From positions 1 through 64,000 of the forward strand of contig NZ_CANMCZ010000003.1 of the NCBI RefSeq assembly GCF_947496485.1: a stretch of DNA of 64,000 nucleotides, read 5' to 3'. The translations under genes were made by a program, and so were the position numbers. The notes under the pieces were generated by a model. That model searched no databases. It was given only the letters and a program-made list of their open reading frames with translations, and was not told the DNA's origin. This DNA is from an uncultured Winogradskyella sp. Lineage in GTDB: Bacteria; Bacteroidota; Bacteroidia; Flavobacteriales; Flavobacteriaceae. Within the stretch, counting starts at the first letter, position 1. Each line of letters starts with the position of its first letter. Below are positions 45,423 through 55,186 of this stretch, one piece after another.

Positions 45423-45472
45423 AGTTAATTTTTCAAAATTTAGTCAATTACAAAAGTAGTAACAATGATAAG

Positions 45473-46114
45473 TTATAAAACTTGTTTTAACAAGTCTTTT
45501 ATTTCTCCAAGCATCATGGCGGTTGCTCCCCAAACTATATGCCCATTTAGTTTAAATGCCGGAACATCCACTTCTACATCAAAAGATGTTGGTACTCGCG
45601 CATTTATAGAATTAACTTCATCTAAAAAATCCAATAGCTTTACTTCTATAATAGCCTCCACCTCTTCATCTTGTTTTACAAAATTAGGAGTAGATTCAGA
45701 AACTCCTATATAAGGATGCACTATAAAATTACTTGGAGGTATGTATAGTGGAGACATCGTTTTAATAATAGTCATCATGGCTTCAGGTACACCAATCTCT
45801 TCTCTAGTTTCACGCATAGCAGTTATCATTAAGTCTTTATCTTCATCTTCATATCTACCGCCAGGGAATCCAACCTGCGCAGAATGCACTCCTTTGTAGG
45901 TTTTACGAAGAATCAATACCAAATAGGTTTCACCCTCATTATTAGGATAAAACAAAGCCATGACTCCAGCTTTTTTGGCAGTTTTAGCTTTCTCTTTCAT
46001 TTTTTCAGCCAACTCTAATCGATAGGGAGGAGACATTTTTGCATGCGATGTTTCGCCCGAAAGACTGAGATGTTTTATTTTTACTACAGATTCTAAAAAC
46101 GAATTAAAAAGCAT
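45473..46114 (-). CDS. NUDIX hydrolase, CoA pyrophosphatase type
   Basis: A 213-residue hydrolase with the extended CoA-type Nudix box: FPGGRYEDEDKD then AMRETREEIGV, preceded by LRKTYKGVHSAQ. Family members cleave coenzyme A or acyl-CoA to phosphopantetheine derivatives. Its start codon is 2 bp from the start codon of the divergent cyclophilin gene. Confidence 0.88.
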   Translation of the reverse strand: MLFNSFLESVVKIKHLSLSGETSHAKMSPPYRLELAEKMKEKAKTAKKAGVMALFYPNNEGETYLVLILRKTYKGVHSAQVGFPGGRYEDEDKDLMITAMRETREEIGVPEAMMTIIKTMSPLYIPPSNFIVHPYIGVSESTPNFVKQDEEVEAIIEVKLLDFLDEVNSINARVPTSFDVEVDVPAFKLNGHIVWGATAMMLGEIKDLLKQVL

Positions 46115-46116
46115 TT

Positions 46117-46815
46117 ATGAGATTTCTATTAAGTCTATGTGTTGTAATCTTTTTCTTGAATTGTGAAGATAAGCAAACTTCAAAACAAACTGAAAAGTCT
46201 ATTGTAAAAGATTCAGTTGTAAAAGAAACCAACTCTACGCCAAAACCAAAAGTTTCAGAATATCCAAAGCTAACGGACAATAATGCCATGGAATTTTTTT
46301 TGGAATACGAAAAAGAGCATAAAGAAAACAAGGTCAGGATTACAACGGACTTTGGCAATATAGACATTCAGCTTTATGATAAAACCAAATTTCATCGCGC
46401 TAATTTCATTTACCTCACTAAACGCAACTATTTTGATGGTACTCAGTTTTACAGAGTCGTTAAAAACTTTGTGATACAAGGTGGAAGTAGTGATGATTAC
46501 AACTTAGCTAAACGTCGTCGTAAAATAGGGAAATACCTATTACCTCCTGATACAAAACGTGGTTACACACACAAGCGTGGTGCAGTTTCAATGCCAAGTA
46601 GCGAAATTGAAAATGCTTATAAGCTAGCGTCTCCTTTTCAGTTTTTTATCATTCAACGACCAGGTGGTGCAGACTATCTCGATAAGGATTATACTGTTTT
46701 TGGTGAAGTTACCAGCGGAATGGATGTTGTAGATAAAATCAATAACGTTAAAACCGATGATGGTGATTGGCCTCTGCAAAACGTATATATCAGAAAGGTA
46801 GAAATTATAAAATAA
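46117..46815 (+). CDS. Cyclophilin-type prolyl isomerase lipoprotein
   Basis: A 232-residue lipoprotein (lipobox FLNC, C16) with a Lys/Ser-rich linker and a cyclophilin domain from about residue 75: TDFGNIDIQLYD, FYRVVKNFVIQGG, KRGAVSMPSS, FQFFIIQRPG and DYTVFGEVTSGMDVVDKI. It probably acts on periplasmic or outer-membrane protein folding. It is divergent from the NUDIX gene with nearly touching start codons, so its promoter must lie within that gene. Confidence 0.92.
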   Translation: MRFLLSLCVVIFFLNCEDKQTSKQTEKSIVKDSVVKETNSTPKPKVSEYPKLTDNNAMEFFLEYEKEHKENKVRITTDFGNIDIQLYDKTKFHRANFIYLTKRNYFDGTQFYRVVKNFVIQGGSSDDYNLAKRRRKIGKYLLPPDTKRGYTHKRGAVSMPSSEIENAYKLASPFQFFIIQRPGGADYLDKDYTVFGEVTSGMDVVDKINNVKTDDGDWPLQNVYIRKVEIIK

Positions 46816-46877
46816 TTAAGAATCTTCATTTATAATTTCAGTAACTTGTTTTCATACATATCACAAACTAACAAATC

Positions 46878-49022
46878 ATGAGTTCTAAATCAATTAAAGT
46901 TGCCGTTCTAGGCACTATGATTCTATTTGCAAGTTGCAAAGAAGAATCTAAAACAAACGACAAATTAATGAGTGACAATGCACTAATCCAAGAATGGACA
47001 GGCCCTTACGAAGGTGTACCTGCTTTTGATAAAATGAATGTTGAAGATGTAAAAGCAGCAATGGAAGAAGGTATGGCACTTAATCTAGCCGAAATTGAAA
47101 CAATAGCCAATAATACCGAAGCGCCAACTTTTGAAAACACAATTGTTGCTATGGAAAGTGCTGGCAAGGCTTTAAATAGAGTATTTACTTATTATGGTAT
47201 AATGAGTGCTAACACCTCATCTCCAGAGTTTAGAGCAGTGCAAACAGAATTGGCACCAAAGCTTTCAGAGTTTAGATCTAAAATTTCACAAAATGAAAAA
47301 TTATTTCAGCGCATTAAAGTCGTTTATGATGCTTCGCAGAAAACACCTTTAGAACCACAAGCACAGCGTGTGGTAGATTTAACCTACAAAAGTTTTGAAA
47401 TGAATGGTGCTAATCTCGATGCGGAAAAGAAAAAGCGCTATGCAGCTATCAACAAAGAATTGTCTACGCTTTACACCAAGTTTTCTAATAACGTCTTACA
47501 CGATGAAGAAAACTATGTGACTTATTTGACTAAAGATCAACTTGGTGGTTTATCTGATGGGTTTATAAAGTCGGCTGCAAAAATAGCAACAGATAAAGGA
47601 GAAGCAGGTAAATATGCAATAACAAATACAAGATCTTCCATGGACCCTTTCCTTACCTACTCTACAAATCGCGAATTACGCAAACAAGTTTGGGAAAATT
47701 ACTATTCAAGAGGAGATAACGGTGATGAATATGACAACAATATACTTATCGCTGAAATTTTAAAATTACGTAAAGAACGTGTAGGCTTAATGGATTATGA
47801 TAATTATGCTGAATGGAGATTACAAGACCGTATGGCAAAAACTCCAGATAACGCAATGGAATTAATGCTTAAAGTTTGGCCTGCAGCAACGGCTAGAGTA
47901 AAAGAAGAAGTTGCCGATATGCAAACTGTAGCTAATGAGCTTGGAGATAATATAACCATTGAACCAAGGGATTATCGCTATTATGCTGAGAAAGTGCGTA
48001 AAAAGAAATATGATTTAGACAGTGACGAAGTAAAGCAATATCTACAGTTAGACAAACTGACTGATGCGATGTTCTTTACTGCTGGAGAATTGTTTAATTA
48101 TAAATTCACTCCTGTTGAAGAACGCTCTGTTCCTGTATTTCATGCGGATGTAAAGGTTTGGGAAGTTACCGATAAGGATTCTGGTAAGCATATTGGTTTA
48201 TGGTATTTAGATCCTTATGCTCGTGAAGGGAAACGTTCTGGAGCTTGGGCTACAACCTATAGAAGTTCGGATTCTTTTGAGGGTGAAAAAAATGTGCTAG
48301 CCTCTAACAATTCTAACTTTGTAAAACCAGCACCAGGAGAAGCTGTTTTAGTCTCTTGGGATGATGCCACAACATTTTTTCATGAATTTGGGCATGCTCT
48401 CCACTTCTTCTCTGCCGATGTAAAATATCCAACCTTAAATGGAGGAGTTAGAGATTATACAGAGTTTCAGTCACAACTATTGGAGCGTTGGTTATCTACT
48501 GACAAAGTCATTAATCAGTTTTTGGTACATTATAAAACAGGAGAACCGATACCTGCTTCTTTAGTTGAAAAAATTAAAAAAGCTTCAACATTCAATCAAG
48601 GGTTTGGAACTACTGAATACTTGGCTTCAGCTTTAATAGATATGAAATTGCATTTAGCTGACCCAACAAATATTGACATCGATAAATTTGAGCGTGAAAC
48701 TTTGGACGAACTAGGAATGCCAAAAGAATTACCAATGCGTCATAGAACACCACATTTTGGCCATGTGTTTTCAGGGGAAGGTTATGCCACTGCTTACTAT
48801 GGTTATATGTGGGCAGATGTGTTAACAAGTGATGCCTCAGAAGCGTTTAGAGAAGCTGAAGGTGGCTTCTATGATAAAGAAGTTGCTGATAAATTGGTAA
48901 AGTATTTATTTGCCCCACGTAATGCTATGGATCCTGCTGAAGCCTATAGAAAATTCAGAGGGCGTGATGCTAAAATTGAAGCGTTAATGCGAGATAGAGG
49001 TTTTCCAGTGCCTCAAGACTAA
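46878..49022 (+). CDS. M3-family dipeptidyl carboxypeptidase, lipoprotein
   Basis: A 714-residue zinc peptidase of the Dcp/oligopeptidase A group with the active site HEFGHALH (502-509) and the downstream third zinc ligand region (LERWLSTD). The N-terminus is a lipoprotein signal (FASC, C20), so it acts in the periplasm or at the membrane, probably degrading peptides. It starts 62 nt after the cyclophilin gene on the same strand. Confidence 0.94.
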   Translation: MSSKSIKVAVLGTMILFASCKEESKTNDKLMSDNALIQEWTGPYEGVPAFDKMNVEDVKAAMEEGMALNLAEIETIANNTEAPTFENTIVAMESAGKALNRVFTYYGIMSANTSSPEFRAVQTELAPKLSEFRSKISQNEKLFQRIKVVYDASQKTPLEPQAQRVVDLTYKSFEMNGANLDAEKKKRYAAINKELSTLYTKFSNNVLHDEENYVTYLTKDQLGGLSDGFIKSAAKIATDKGEAGKYAITNTRSSMDPFLTYSTNRELRKQVWENYYSRGDNGDEYDNNILIAEILKLRKERVGLMDYDNYAEWRLQDRMAKTPDNAMELMLKVWPAATARVKEEVADMQTVANELGDNITIEPRDYRYYAEKVRKKKYDLDSDEVKQYLQLDKLTDAMFFTAGELFNYKFTPVEERSVPVFHADVKVWEVTDKDSGKHIGLWYLDPYAREGKRSGAWATTYRSSDSFEGEKNVLASNNSNFVKPAPGEAVLVSWDDATTFFHEFGHALHFFSADVKYPTLNGGVRDYTEFQSQLLERWLSTDKVINQFLVHYKTGEPIPASLVEKIKKASTFNQGFGTTEYLASALIDMKLHLADPTNIDIDKFERETLDELGMPKELPMRHRTPHFGHVFSGEGYATAYYGYMWADVLTSDASEAFREAEGGFYDKEVADKLVKYLFAPRNAMDPAEAYRKFRGRDAKIEALMRDRGFPVPQD

Positions 49023-49051
49023 TTAAACCTAACTAATAAACACACAGAACC

Positions 49052-49624
49052 ATGAAAGTTTTAAAGTATATCGCCATTATTTTAGTCGTTTTAATCATTG
49101 GCTTTTTATTATTGGGCTTATTAAAACCAGAAGTATCCTACGACTGTGAAATTGCAGTAGATAAACCCTTAGCAGAAGTTTGGGCTGTGACTCAAGATGA
49201 AGCCAAAATGTCTGAATGGTTGCCAGGATTTCAAAAAGTTGAACATGTCAGCGGCACACCTGGCACAGTTGGAGCAGTATCAAATGTCTATTTTATTACA
49301 GATGGACAGGAGATGGTCATTCAAGAAACCATTACTAACATAGTACCAAATGAGTCAATAGAAATGACGTTTACCTCAGACTTTATGGATATGGATTATA
49401 AACTGAATATGACACCTGTAGATGGTAAAACAAAAATTACTTCGAGCACTATTGCAAAGGGAAATGGAATACTTTCTAAATCCATTATGGCATTTTCAGG
49501 AAGTGCCATCAAAGCACAAGAAGAAACTAATTTAGTAAATCTCAAAAAAACTATTGAGGAAAATACAAAAGATTATTTCCCTGTTGAAGAAAGTATAATT
49601 GAAGTTCCTGTAGAAAGTGAATAA
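49052..49624 (+). CDS. Membrane-anchored SRPBCC-family protein
   Basis: A 190-residue protein with an N-terminal transmembrane helix (about 4-24) and an SRPBCC/START-like domain (CEIAVDKPLAEVWAVTQDEAKMSEWLPGF...). The ligand is unknown. The downstream gene starts within its last codons, 8-nt overlap. Confidence 0.85.
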   Translation: MKVLKYIAIILVVLIIGFLLLGLLKPEVSYDCEIAVDKPLAEVWAVTQDEAKMSEWLPGFQKVEHVSGTPGTVGAVSNVYFITDGQEMVIQETITNIVPNESIEMTFTSDFMDMDYKLNMTPVDGKTKITSSTIAKGNGILSKSIMAFSGSAIKAQEETNLVNLKKTIEENTKDYFPVEESIIEVPVESE

Positions 49625-50249
49625 GCTAATTAATATAATAATTGTACTAGCGACAATTTTTTCGTGTCAATCACAAATCAACGACAAAACCACTAAAATT
49701 GTTGGAGGACCTTGTGAAGATTGCGAAGCTCTTTTGGATTTTGAGAAGCTTAACTTAACGCCAAAATCAACTGACACTTTACCTGGTTTTAGAGAAAATG
49801 AACCTAAAATTGAAATAACAGGAACTGTATTTCAAAATGACGGAAAGACACCAGCAGAAAATGTTTTATTATATATCTATCACGTTGATAGAAACGGAAT
49901 TTATCGACCTAGTGATGAACCCATTGGTTGGGAAAAACGACACGGGCAGTATAGAGGATGGCTAAAGACAGATAAAGATGGAAGTTTTTCGTTTTACACT
50001 TTTCGTCCTGTACCTTATCCAGAAGTTCAAGAACCAGCACATATACATATTTATGTAAAAGAACCAAAATCAATACCTTACTATATAGATAGCTATCTGT
50101 TTGAAGATGACCCAACTCTAACCGAAGAAATAAAGAGCTCTGAAAAAAATAGAGGTGGATCTGGAATAATCAAACTCGAAATGAAAAATGGAATTTTGAC
50201 TGCAAACAGAAATTTAATTTTAGGTTTGAATATACCTAATTATGAATAA
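49617..50249 (+). CDS. Intradiol dioxygenase-like lipoprotein
   Basis: A 210-residue protein starting at GTG, with a lipobox FSC (C17). It has the fold of the catechol/protocatechuate dioxygenase family: TGTVFQNDGKTPAENVLLYIYHVD, then all four expected iron ligands Y96 (GIYRP), Y134 (PVPYP), H142 and H144 (PAHIHIYV). It could open aromatic rings outside the cytoplasm. No other aromatic-degradation gene is nearby, so the substrate is unclear. It is coupled to both neighbours by 8-nt overlaps. Confidence 0.87.
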   Translation: MNKLINIIIVLATIFSCQSQINDKTTKIVGGPCEDCEALLDFEKLNLTPKSTDTLPGFRENEPKIEITGTVFQNDGKTPAENVLLYIYHVDRNGIYRPSDEPIGWEKRHGQYRGWLKTDKDGSFSFYTFRPVPYPEVQEPAHIHIYVKEPKSIPYYIDSYLFEDDPTLTEEIKSSEKNRGGSGIIKLEMKNGILTANRNLILGLNIPNYE

Positions 50250-51735
50250 AAAAAATATTTCCATAATTATTATACTTTCCTCAATTAAATTTATAATTCA
50301 ATGGCTTGGGAATAGAAACTACGGATTTCATCGCGATGAGTTATTACATTTATCTGTAAGTGAGCATCTAGACTGGGGATTTATGGAATTCCCTCCATTT
50401 ATAGGTTTTATTGGAAAACTATCTTATTGGTTTTTTGATTATTCTTTACTTGGAGTGAGATTATTTCCCACACTCGCGGGTGTTGGAATCTTGATTTTAT
50501 GTTGCCTTATTGCCAAAGAACTTGGCGGAAAAACAAAAGCTATTTTTCTAGCAGGAATTTGCATTCTAGCTTTTTTACCATTCTACAGAAATCATACCTT
50601 ATTTCAACCTGTTGCATTTGACCAATTATTTTGGACTCTAGGATTTTACTTTCTTATAAAGTTTTTCAATTCTCAAAACAAAAAATTCTTGCTACTTTTA
50701 GGGCTAACCTTAGGTTTAGGGTTAATGAATAAATATACTATGTTAGTTTGGGCTTTTGGTATTTCTATTGGCTTAGTATTTTACCAGAAAGGAAAGTTAT
50801 TCAAAAATAAATGGCTTTATATCTCAGCACTCTTAGCACTATTTATTTTTCTTCCAAATATAATTTGGCAAATTCAACAGCATTTCCCACTTCTAACACA
50901 TCTACAAACTTTAAGCGAAAATCAATTAGAAGACATTAGTCCATTAGCTTTTCTACTAGATCAATTAGAAATGTTACCTACATTCATAATGTTTTTACTT
51001 GGCTTATCAGGATTGTTTTTAATGAAGAAGCTTAAAGCATTTAAAACCATTGGTATTGCTAGTATTATTATATTCTTTACCCTGTGGATTCTTAAAGCAA
51101 AAACATACTATGTGTTCGCCCTATATCCTTTAGTATTTGCAGCAGGAGCTGTAACGGTTGAAAAATTATTGAATAAAAAACCTAATTGGATATATGCAAT
51201 TCCAATATCTGCCCTATTACTTATGGTCTATTTTATACCAGACCTTACACCTATCTTATCTATTGACAATTATGTGAAATACGCTAATCTCAAAGAGCAA
51301 AATGATGGTCGCATTGAACTAACCGGAGACTATGCAGATATGTTTGGTTGGGAAGAACAAGTAAGATTAGTTGATAGTGTGTACAGAAATCTTAGCACTA
51401 CAGAACAAAAGAACTGTGTGATTTGGGGCGAAAATTATGGTGAAGCAGGAGCACTTAAAATCATTGGTAAAGAATATAATCTTCCGAATCCTATAAGCAG
51501 ACATGGTAGCTTTTGGACTTGGGGTTTTGGTAATAAAAACGCAGAAGTTTGGATTAGTTTAGGAAATGAGAAACCTGCAGTTGATTATGCTTTTGATGAT
51601 GTACAGCTTGTAAAAATAATTACACACAAATATGCTATTGGTGAAGAAAACGGCATTCCTTTATACATATGTAGGAATCCAAAAGTAGATATTGAAGCCT
51701 GGTGGCAAGCTTATGAGCCCTATATATTTGATTAA
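50242..51735 (+). CDS. GT39-family glycosyltransferase
   Basis: A 497-residue integral membrane protein of the ArnT/PMT group: FHRDELLHLSVSEHLDWGFMEF near the N-terminus (acidic catalytic loop), about ten transmembrane segments to residue 345, and a soluble C-terminal domain (YADMFGWEEQVRLVD, VIWGENYGEAGAL). It uses polyprenyl-linked sugars to modify lipid or protein at the outer face of the membrane. Last gene of an operon with the SRPBCC and dioxygenase-like genes. Confidence 0.9.
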   Translation: MNKKNISIIIILSSIKFIIQWLGNRNYGFHRDELLHLSVSEHLDWGFMEFPPFIGFIGKLSYWFFDYSLLGVRLFPTLAGVGILILCCLIAKELGGKTKAIFLAGICILAFLPFYRNHTLFQPVAFDQLFWTLGFYFLIKFFNSQNKKFLLLLGLTLGLGLMNKYTMLVWAFGISIGLVFYQKGKLFKNKWLYISALLALFIFLPNIIWQIQQHFPLLTHLQTLSENQLEDISPLAFLLDQLEMLPTFIMFLLGLSGLFLMKKLKAFKTIGIASIIIFFTLWILKAKTYYVFALYPLVFAAGAVTVEKLLNKKPNWIYAIPISALLLMVYFIPDLTPILSIDNYVKYANLKEQNDGRIELTGDYADMFGWEEQVRLVDSVYRNLSTTEQKNCVIWGENYGEAGALKIIGKEYNLPNPISRHGSFWTWGFGNKNAEVWISLGNEKPAVDYAFDDVQLVKIITHKYAIGEENGIPLYICRNPKVDIEAWWQAYEPYIFD

Positions 51736-51780
51736 AAGAAAGGTTTTATTTCATATAAGTAATTATGATACTAATTCTAT

Positions 51781-52395
51781 TTAATTATCTCCTTTTTTAT
51801 ACAAACTCGGTAAACTAATCTTAAACCTTACAGCAAGTAATCTAATAAGAATTACTACTAAACCTGCAATTACAAAAAGATAGTTACGATCTTCTAAAAA
51901 CTCACGAAGTAGAAAGTATGTAAAGCCTCCTAAAATACAGGCCGTTGCATAAATTTCTTTTCTAAAAATAACTGGTATTTCATTACAAAGTATATCTCTT
52001 ATAACACCACCAAAACAAGCTGTCATTGTTCCAAGAGCTATGCAGATTATTGGATGTAATCCTGCAATAAGTCCGGTTTCAATACCTACAACTGTGTATA
52101 AAGCAATTCCAATAGTATCAAATAAAAATAAAGAGCGTCTTAAATGTTTTAATTGATTTCTAAATACAACTGCAAAGATTGTAGAAGCAAAAATAACATA
52201 TACGAAGGTCATGTTTTGCATCCAGGAAACTGGCTCTATACCAACCATAATATCACGTAACGTTCCACCACCAACTGCAGTAACAAATGCAATAATTAAA
52301 ACACCGAACGGATCCATACGCTTGTTCATAGCGACCAATACGCCAGAAATGGCGAAAGCGATAGTTCCTAAGATGTCAACTATTTGGAAAAACAT
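51781..52395 (-). CDS. TRIC-type cation channel (YicG/UPF0126)
   Basis: A 204-residue protein with two homologous three-helix repeats and a seventh helix; each repeat carries a glycine-rich motif with Arg-Asp, GGGTLRDIMVG and CFGGVIRDILCN, with the partner segment FAISGVLVAMNK. Bacterial members form trimeric potassium/cation channels. Single gene, convergent with the GT39 gene. Confidence 0.92.
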   Translation of the reverse strand: MFFQIVDILGTIAFAISGVLVAMNKRMDPFGVLIIAFVTAVGGGTLRDIMVGIEPVSWMQNMTFVYVIFASTIFAVVFRNQLKHLRRSLFLFDTIGIALYTVVGIETGLIAGLHPIICIALGTMTACFGGVIRDILCNEIPVIFRKEIYATACILGGFTYFLLREFLEDRNYLFVIAGLVVILIRLLAVRFKISLPSLYKKGDN

Positions 52396-52425
52396 TTGTT
52401 ATTTTCTTATTGGTCGTTCAGCAAT

Positions 52426-52445
52426 CCTGTCTACCGACAGGTAGG
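52426..52445. repeat. Small palindromic element
   Basis: CCTGTCTACCGACAGGTAGG can fold in two alternative ways, CCTGTC/GACAGG and CTACC/GGTAG. It resembles CCTGCC-type palindromes scattered in Bacteroidota genomes, from memory. It lies in the gap between the TRIC and RDD genes. Confidence 0.4.
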
Positions 52446-52500
52446 TGATTCAGAATCTAATCTATATTAGATAAACACATCAGCCAACTCACTTTTCTGC

Positions 52501-53226
52501 TTACATATTTTGAGTATAAAAATTATAATCTTTCAAAATAGTATCTATAAACTGAATATCATATAGCTTCGTTTCAATGCCAAGCGTATCACAAATCTTT
52601 TTCTTCAGAAGTGTTAAGGTTCTAAAATCATTATTCTTTCTAGAGATAGTATAAGCTTCTTTTATGATCCTGACATCTTTATCCGTTAATTGAGTAACGT
52701 TACTAAAAACTGGTTTATAGTCATCGTTAATATCTTCTAGAATTGTACTTGTGATTTTATGCTTTTTCTTTACACTTATTACTACTGTACCAGCTGCTGA
52801 ATCACCAATGCGTTGCTTTTTGTCTGACAACAAAATACTAAGGATTCCTATAGATGGTGAAAAAATCCATAAATCAACAATTCTAAGCATCCAACGTACA
52901 AAGAAATTGTACCATTCTGTAGGCGAACCATCTACGCTTACAACTTTAATCTTCATAATCATTTTCCCAACAGTTTGTCCACCAAAAATGATATGACAGA
53001 GTACTGAATAGAAAAATGCTGGTAAAAGAAATAAGCCTGTAAAACCACGTCTTGTCCACCCATCTGAATCAAAAATCTCAGAGAACGCTACAAGGTTCTC
53101 CATTATAGTCATATAGGTAAATAAAATAATACCATCAATCAAGAAAGCGACCATACGTTCACCTAAACCAATTAACTTATAATCTAGGTTGACATTTTGT
53201 GCTGTGTTAATTGCTAATTTGCTCAT
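52501..53226 (-). CDS. RDD-family membrane protein
   Basis: A 241-residue protein with an N-terminal RDD domain: GERMVAFLIDGIILF, then GGQTVGKMIMKIKVVS and RWMLRIVD, three to four helices in all. The C-terminal about 75 residues are soluble. RDD proteins may transport ions or osmolytes. It is divergent from the SpoIIM-type gene (35 bp apart) and belongs with the MoxR/DUF58 module that follows. Confidence 0.9.
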   Translation of the reverse strand: MSKLAINTAQNVNLDYKLIGLGERMVAFLIDGIILFTYMTIMENLVAFSEIFDSDGWTRRGFTGLFLLPAFFYSVLCHIIFGGQTVGKMIMKIKVVSVDGSPTEWYNFFVRWMLRIVDLWIFSPSIGILSILLSDKKQRIGDSAAGTVVISVKKKHKITSTILEDINDDYKPVFSNVTQLTDKDVRIIKEAYTISRKNNDFRTLTLLKKKICDTLGIETKLYDIQFIDTILKDYNFYTQNM

Positions 53227-53261
53227 TGAAATGTATATTCGTTTTTAAATTGAAATGATTT

Positions 53262-54269
53262 ATGCGCGAAGCGTCTTTCGTGAAGCAAAATAAGGAAAAA
53301 TGGATTGGTTTTGAAAACGCATTAGATAATAATGTAAAAATAAATCCGGATGACTTAGCTTCTTACTATATTCAACTTACTAACGATTTGTCTTATGCTC
53401 AGACCTACTATCCTGGTAGTAAGACCTTGTTATACCTGAATTCTTTAGCGTCGCAAGCCCATCAAAAAATTTATATTACCAAAAAAGAATCAAAAAACAA
53501 GATTATTTCATTTTGGCGCGATGAGTTTCCATTGTTCTTTTATCACTATCACAAAACATTGCTTTATGCATTCTTAATTTTTGCATCTGCAGTTTGCATT
53601 GGTGTAGTCTCTACTTTAAATGACGATTCTTTCATTAGATTAATCCTTCCCGATCACTATGTAAACATGACCATAGAAAATATAGAAAAAGGGGAACCTA
53701 TGGCTGTATACAAAAGCGGAAGTAATATAGGATCGTTTTTAGGGATTACTATTAACAATATTAGAGTTGCTATTATTGCTTTTGCTATGGGTGTAATCTT
53801 TAGTGTGGGTACCATTTGGGTACTTTTTAGTAATGGTATAATGCTTGGAGCATTTATTACCTTCTTTTATAACTATGGTATATTAGAAAAAACCTCAACA
53901 GTTTGGTTGCATGGTACTATTGAAATCTCTGTAATTGTTATTGCTGGTTGTGCAGGTCTAGTAATGGGTAATAGCATTTTGTTTCCAAAGACTTACTCTA
54001 GGCGTGTCTCATTTATGAAAGGTGCCAAAGATGGTTTAAAGATTGTGGTTAGTACCATTCCGTTTTTTATCATTGCTGGATTCATTGAAGGTTTCATTAC
54101 ACGTTATGGAGAACAAATGCCTTCGTTTTTAGCCTATGCAATTATATTAATTTCACTTTTTATCATTGTTTATTATTACATAATTTACCCTATAGCTTTA
54201 CATAAAGCAAACAAAATTAAGCCTTTAGAAGAACATCTAGAATTAATACCCAAATCCCAACTCACGTGA
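53262..54269 (+). CDS. SpoIIM-family (DUF95) membrane protein
   Basis: A 335-residue protein with a cytoplasmic N-terminus (MREASFVKQNKEKWI) and five to six transmembrane segments, including FASAVCIGVVSTL and the NNIRVAIIAFAMGVIFSVGTI region typical of stage II sporulation protein M. The organism is not a spore-former. In Bacteroidota the family occurs with MoxR/DUF58 genes. It overlaps the next gene by 4 nt. Confidence 0.88.
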   Translation: MREASFVKQNKEKWIGFENALDNNVKINPDDLASYYIQLTNDLSYAQTYYPGSKTLLYLNSLASQAHQKIYITKKESKNKIISFWRDEFPLFFYHYHKTLLYAFLIFASAVCIGVVSTLNDDSFIRLILPDHYVNMTIENIEKGEPMAVYKSGSNIGSFLGITINNIRVAIIAFAMGVIFSVGTIWVLFSNGIMLGAFITFFYNYGILEKTSTVWLHGTIEISVIVIAGCAGLVMGNSILFPKTYSRRVSFMKGAKDGLKIVVSTIPFFIIAGFIEGFITRYGEQMPSFLAYAIILISLFIIVYYYIIYPIALHKANKIKPLEEHLELIPKSQLT

Positions 54270-55186
54270 ACGAAAAGTATATTGAACTAAGAACAAGAAG
54301 TACGTTTGGAGATATTATAAACACTTATTTTTTATTTCTGAAGTATAATTTTAAAACATACACTAACTTATATCTAAGGTATAATGCCATTAGTATTATT
54401 CTAACGCTTATTTGCTCCTATTTGTTAGTTACTGGTTTTATGGGTTTGGTGAGCAGAGATTTTAGATTTGGGATGAGTAATAATGTATCAACAGATAGTT
54501 ATTTAATCGCGGGCTCTATCATACTTCTTTTAATTGCGTTTTTAACCTTTTCGATTAATTACAGTTTTTCTAGTGCCTATATTGCAGACTATGCCAATAA
54601 TGAAGGCAAGGTAGAATCTAAACGTATTTGGAAAAGCATCATAAGTAATATTGGAACCATCATTATTTTTATACTCATTGGTGGTTTACTATATATTGTT
54701 TATTTAGTTGCTGCAGGCATATTGTCATTAATTCCGTTTTTAGGATTTCTGATACAATATGGATTAAACTTTACCATGTCAGCCATTTTTGGATTGACCT
54801 TTATGTCTATTTTTTCAACAAAAAAAGGTTTTGGTGAGGCTATTTCTGAAGGTTTTGATTTTACATTTTCAAATTTTTGGCGTCTCATATTATTTGGTTT
54901 CGTAGTTGGTATCTTGAGTTTTGTTTTTATGCTTACACTATTTCAGATACCTTCATATCTAATGGGAATTTATGTCTATTTTTCAGTTGAAAGTGGCGTC
55001 GATATTACAACCAGTACTTTAGCTACATTATTTTTTACATTATGGTTTGCCATTATAATTATTTCTACAATTTATATTCAAGCACTATCGCAAGTCGCAT
55101 ACGGCATTTTATATTACAATCTATTTGAAGGGAAATACAACGAATTCCTTCAGAAGAAAATCGATCAAATTGGTGTTAATGAGTAG
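54266..55186 (+). CDS. Polytopic membrane protein of MoxR module
   Basis: A 306-residue protein starting at GTG (overlapping the previous stop), with about six hydrophobic segments and a repeated pattern like glycerophosphodiesterase-type membrane domains (FGDIINTYFLFLKYNF...; SEGFDFTFSNFWRLILFG). Function unknown; conserved position between the SpoIIM and DUF4129 genes suggests a subunit of the same envelope complex. Confidence 0.78.
   Translation: MNEKYIELRTRSTFGDIINTYFLFLKYNFKTYTNLYLRYNAISIILTLICSYLLVTGFMGLVSRDFRFGMSNNVSTDSYLIAGSIILLLIAFLTFSINYSFSSAYIADYANNEGKVESKRIWKSIISNIGTIIIFILIGGLLYIVYLVAAGILSLIPFLGFLIQYGLNFTMSAIFGLTFMSIFSTKKGFGEAISEGFDFTFSNFWRLILFGFVVGILSFVFMLTLFQIPSYLMGIYVYFSVESGVDITTSTLATLFFTLWFAIIIISTIYIQALSQVAYGILYYNLFEGKYNEFLQKKIDQIGVNE

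Noticed and set aside
53262..54269. Evidence of sporulation from a SpoIIM homologue
   Set aside because: The family is widespread in non-spore-formers; here it belongs to the MoxR/DUF58 envelope module.
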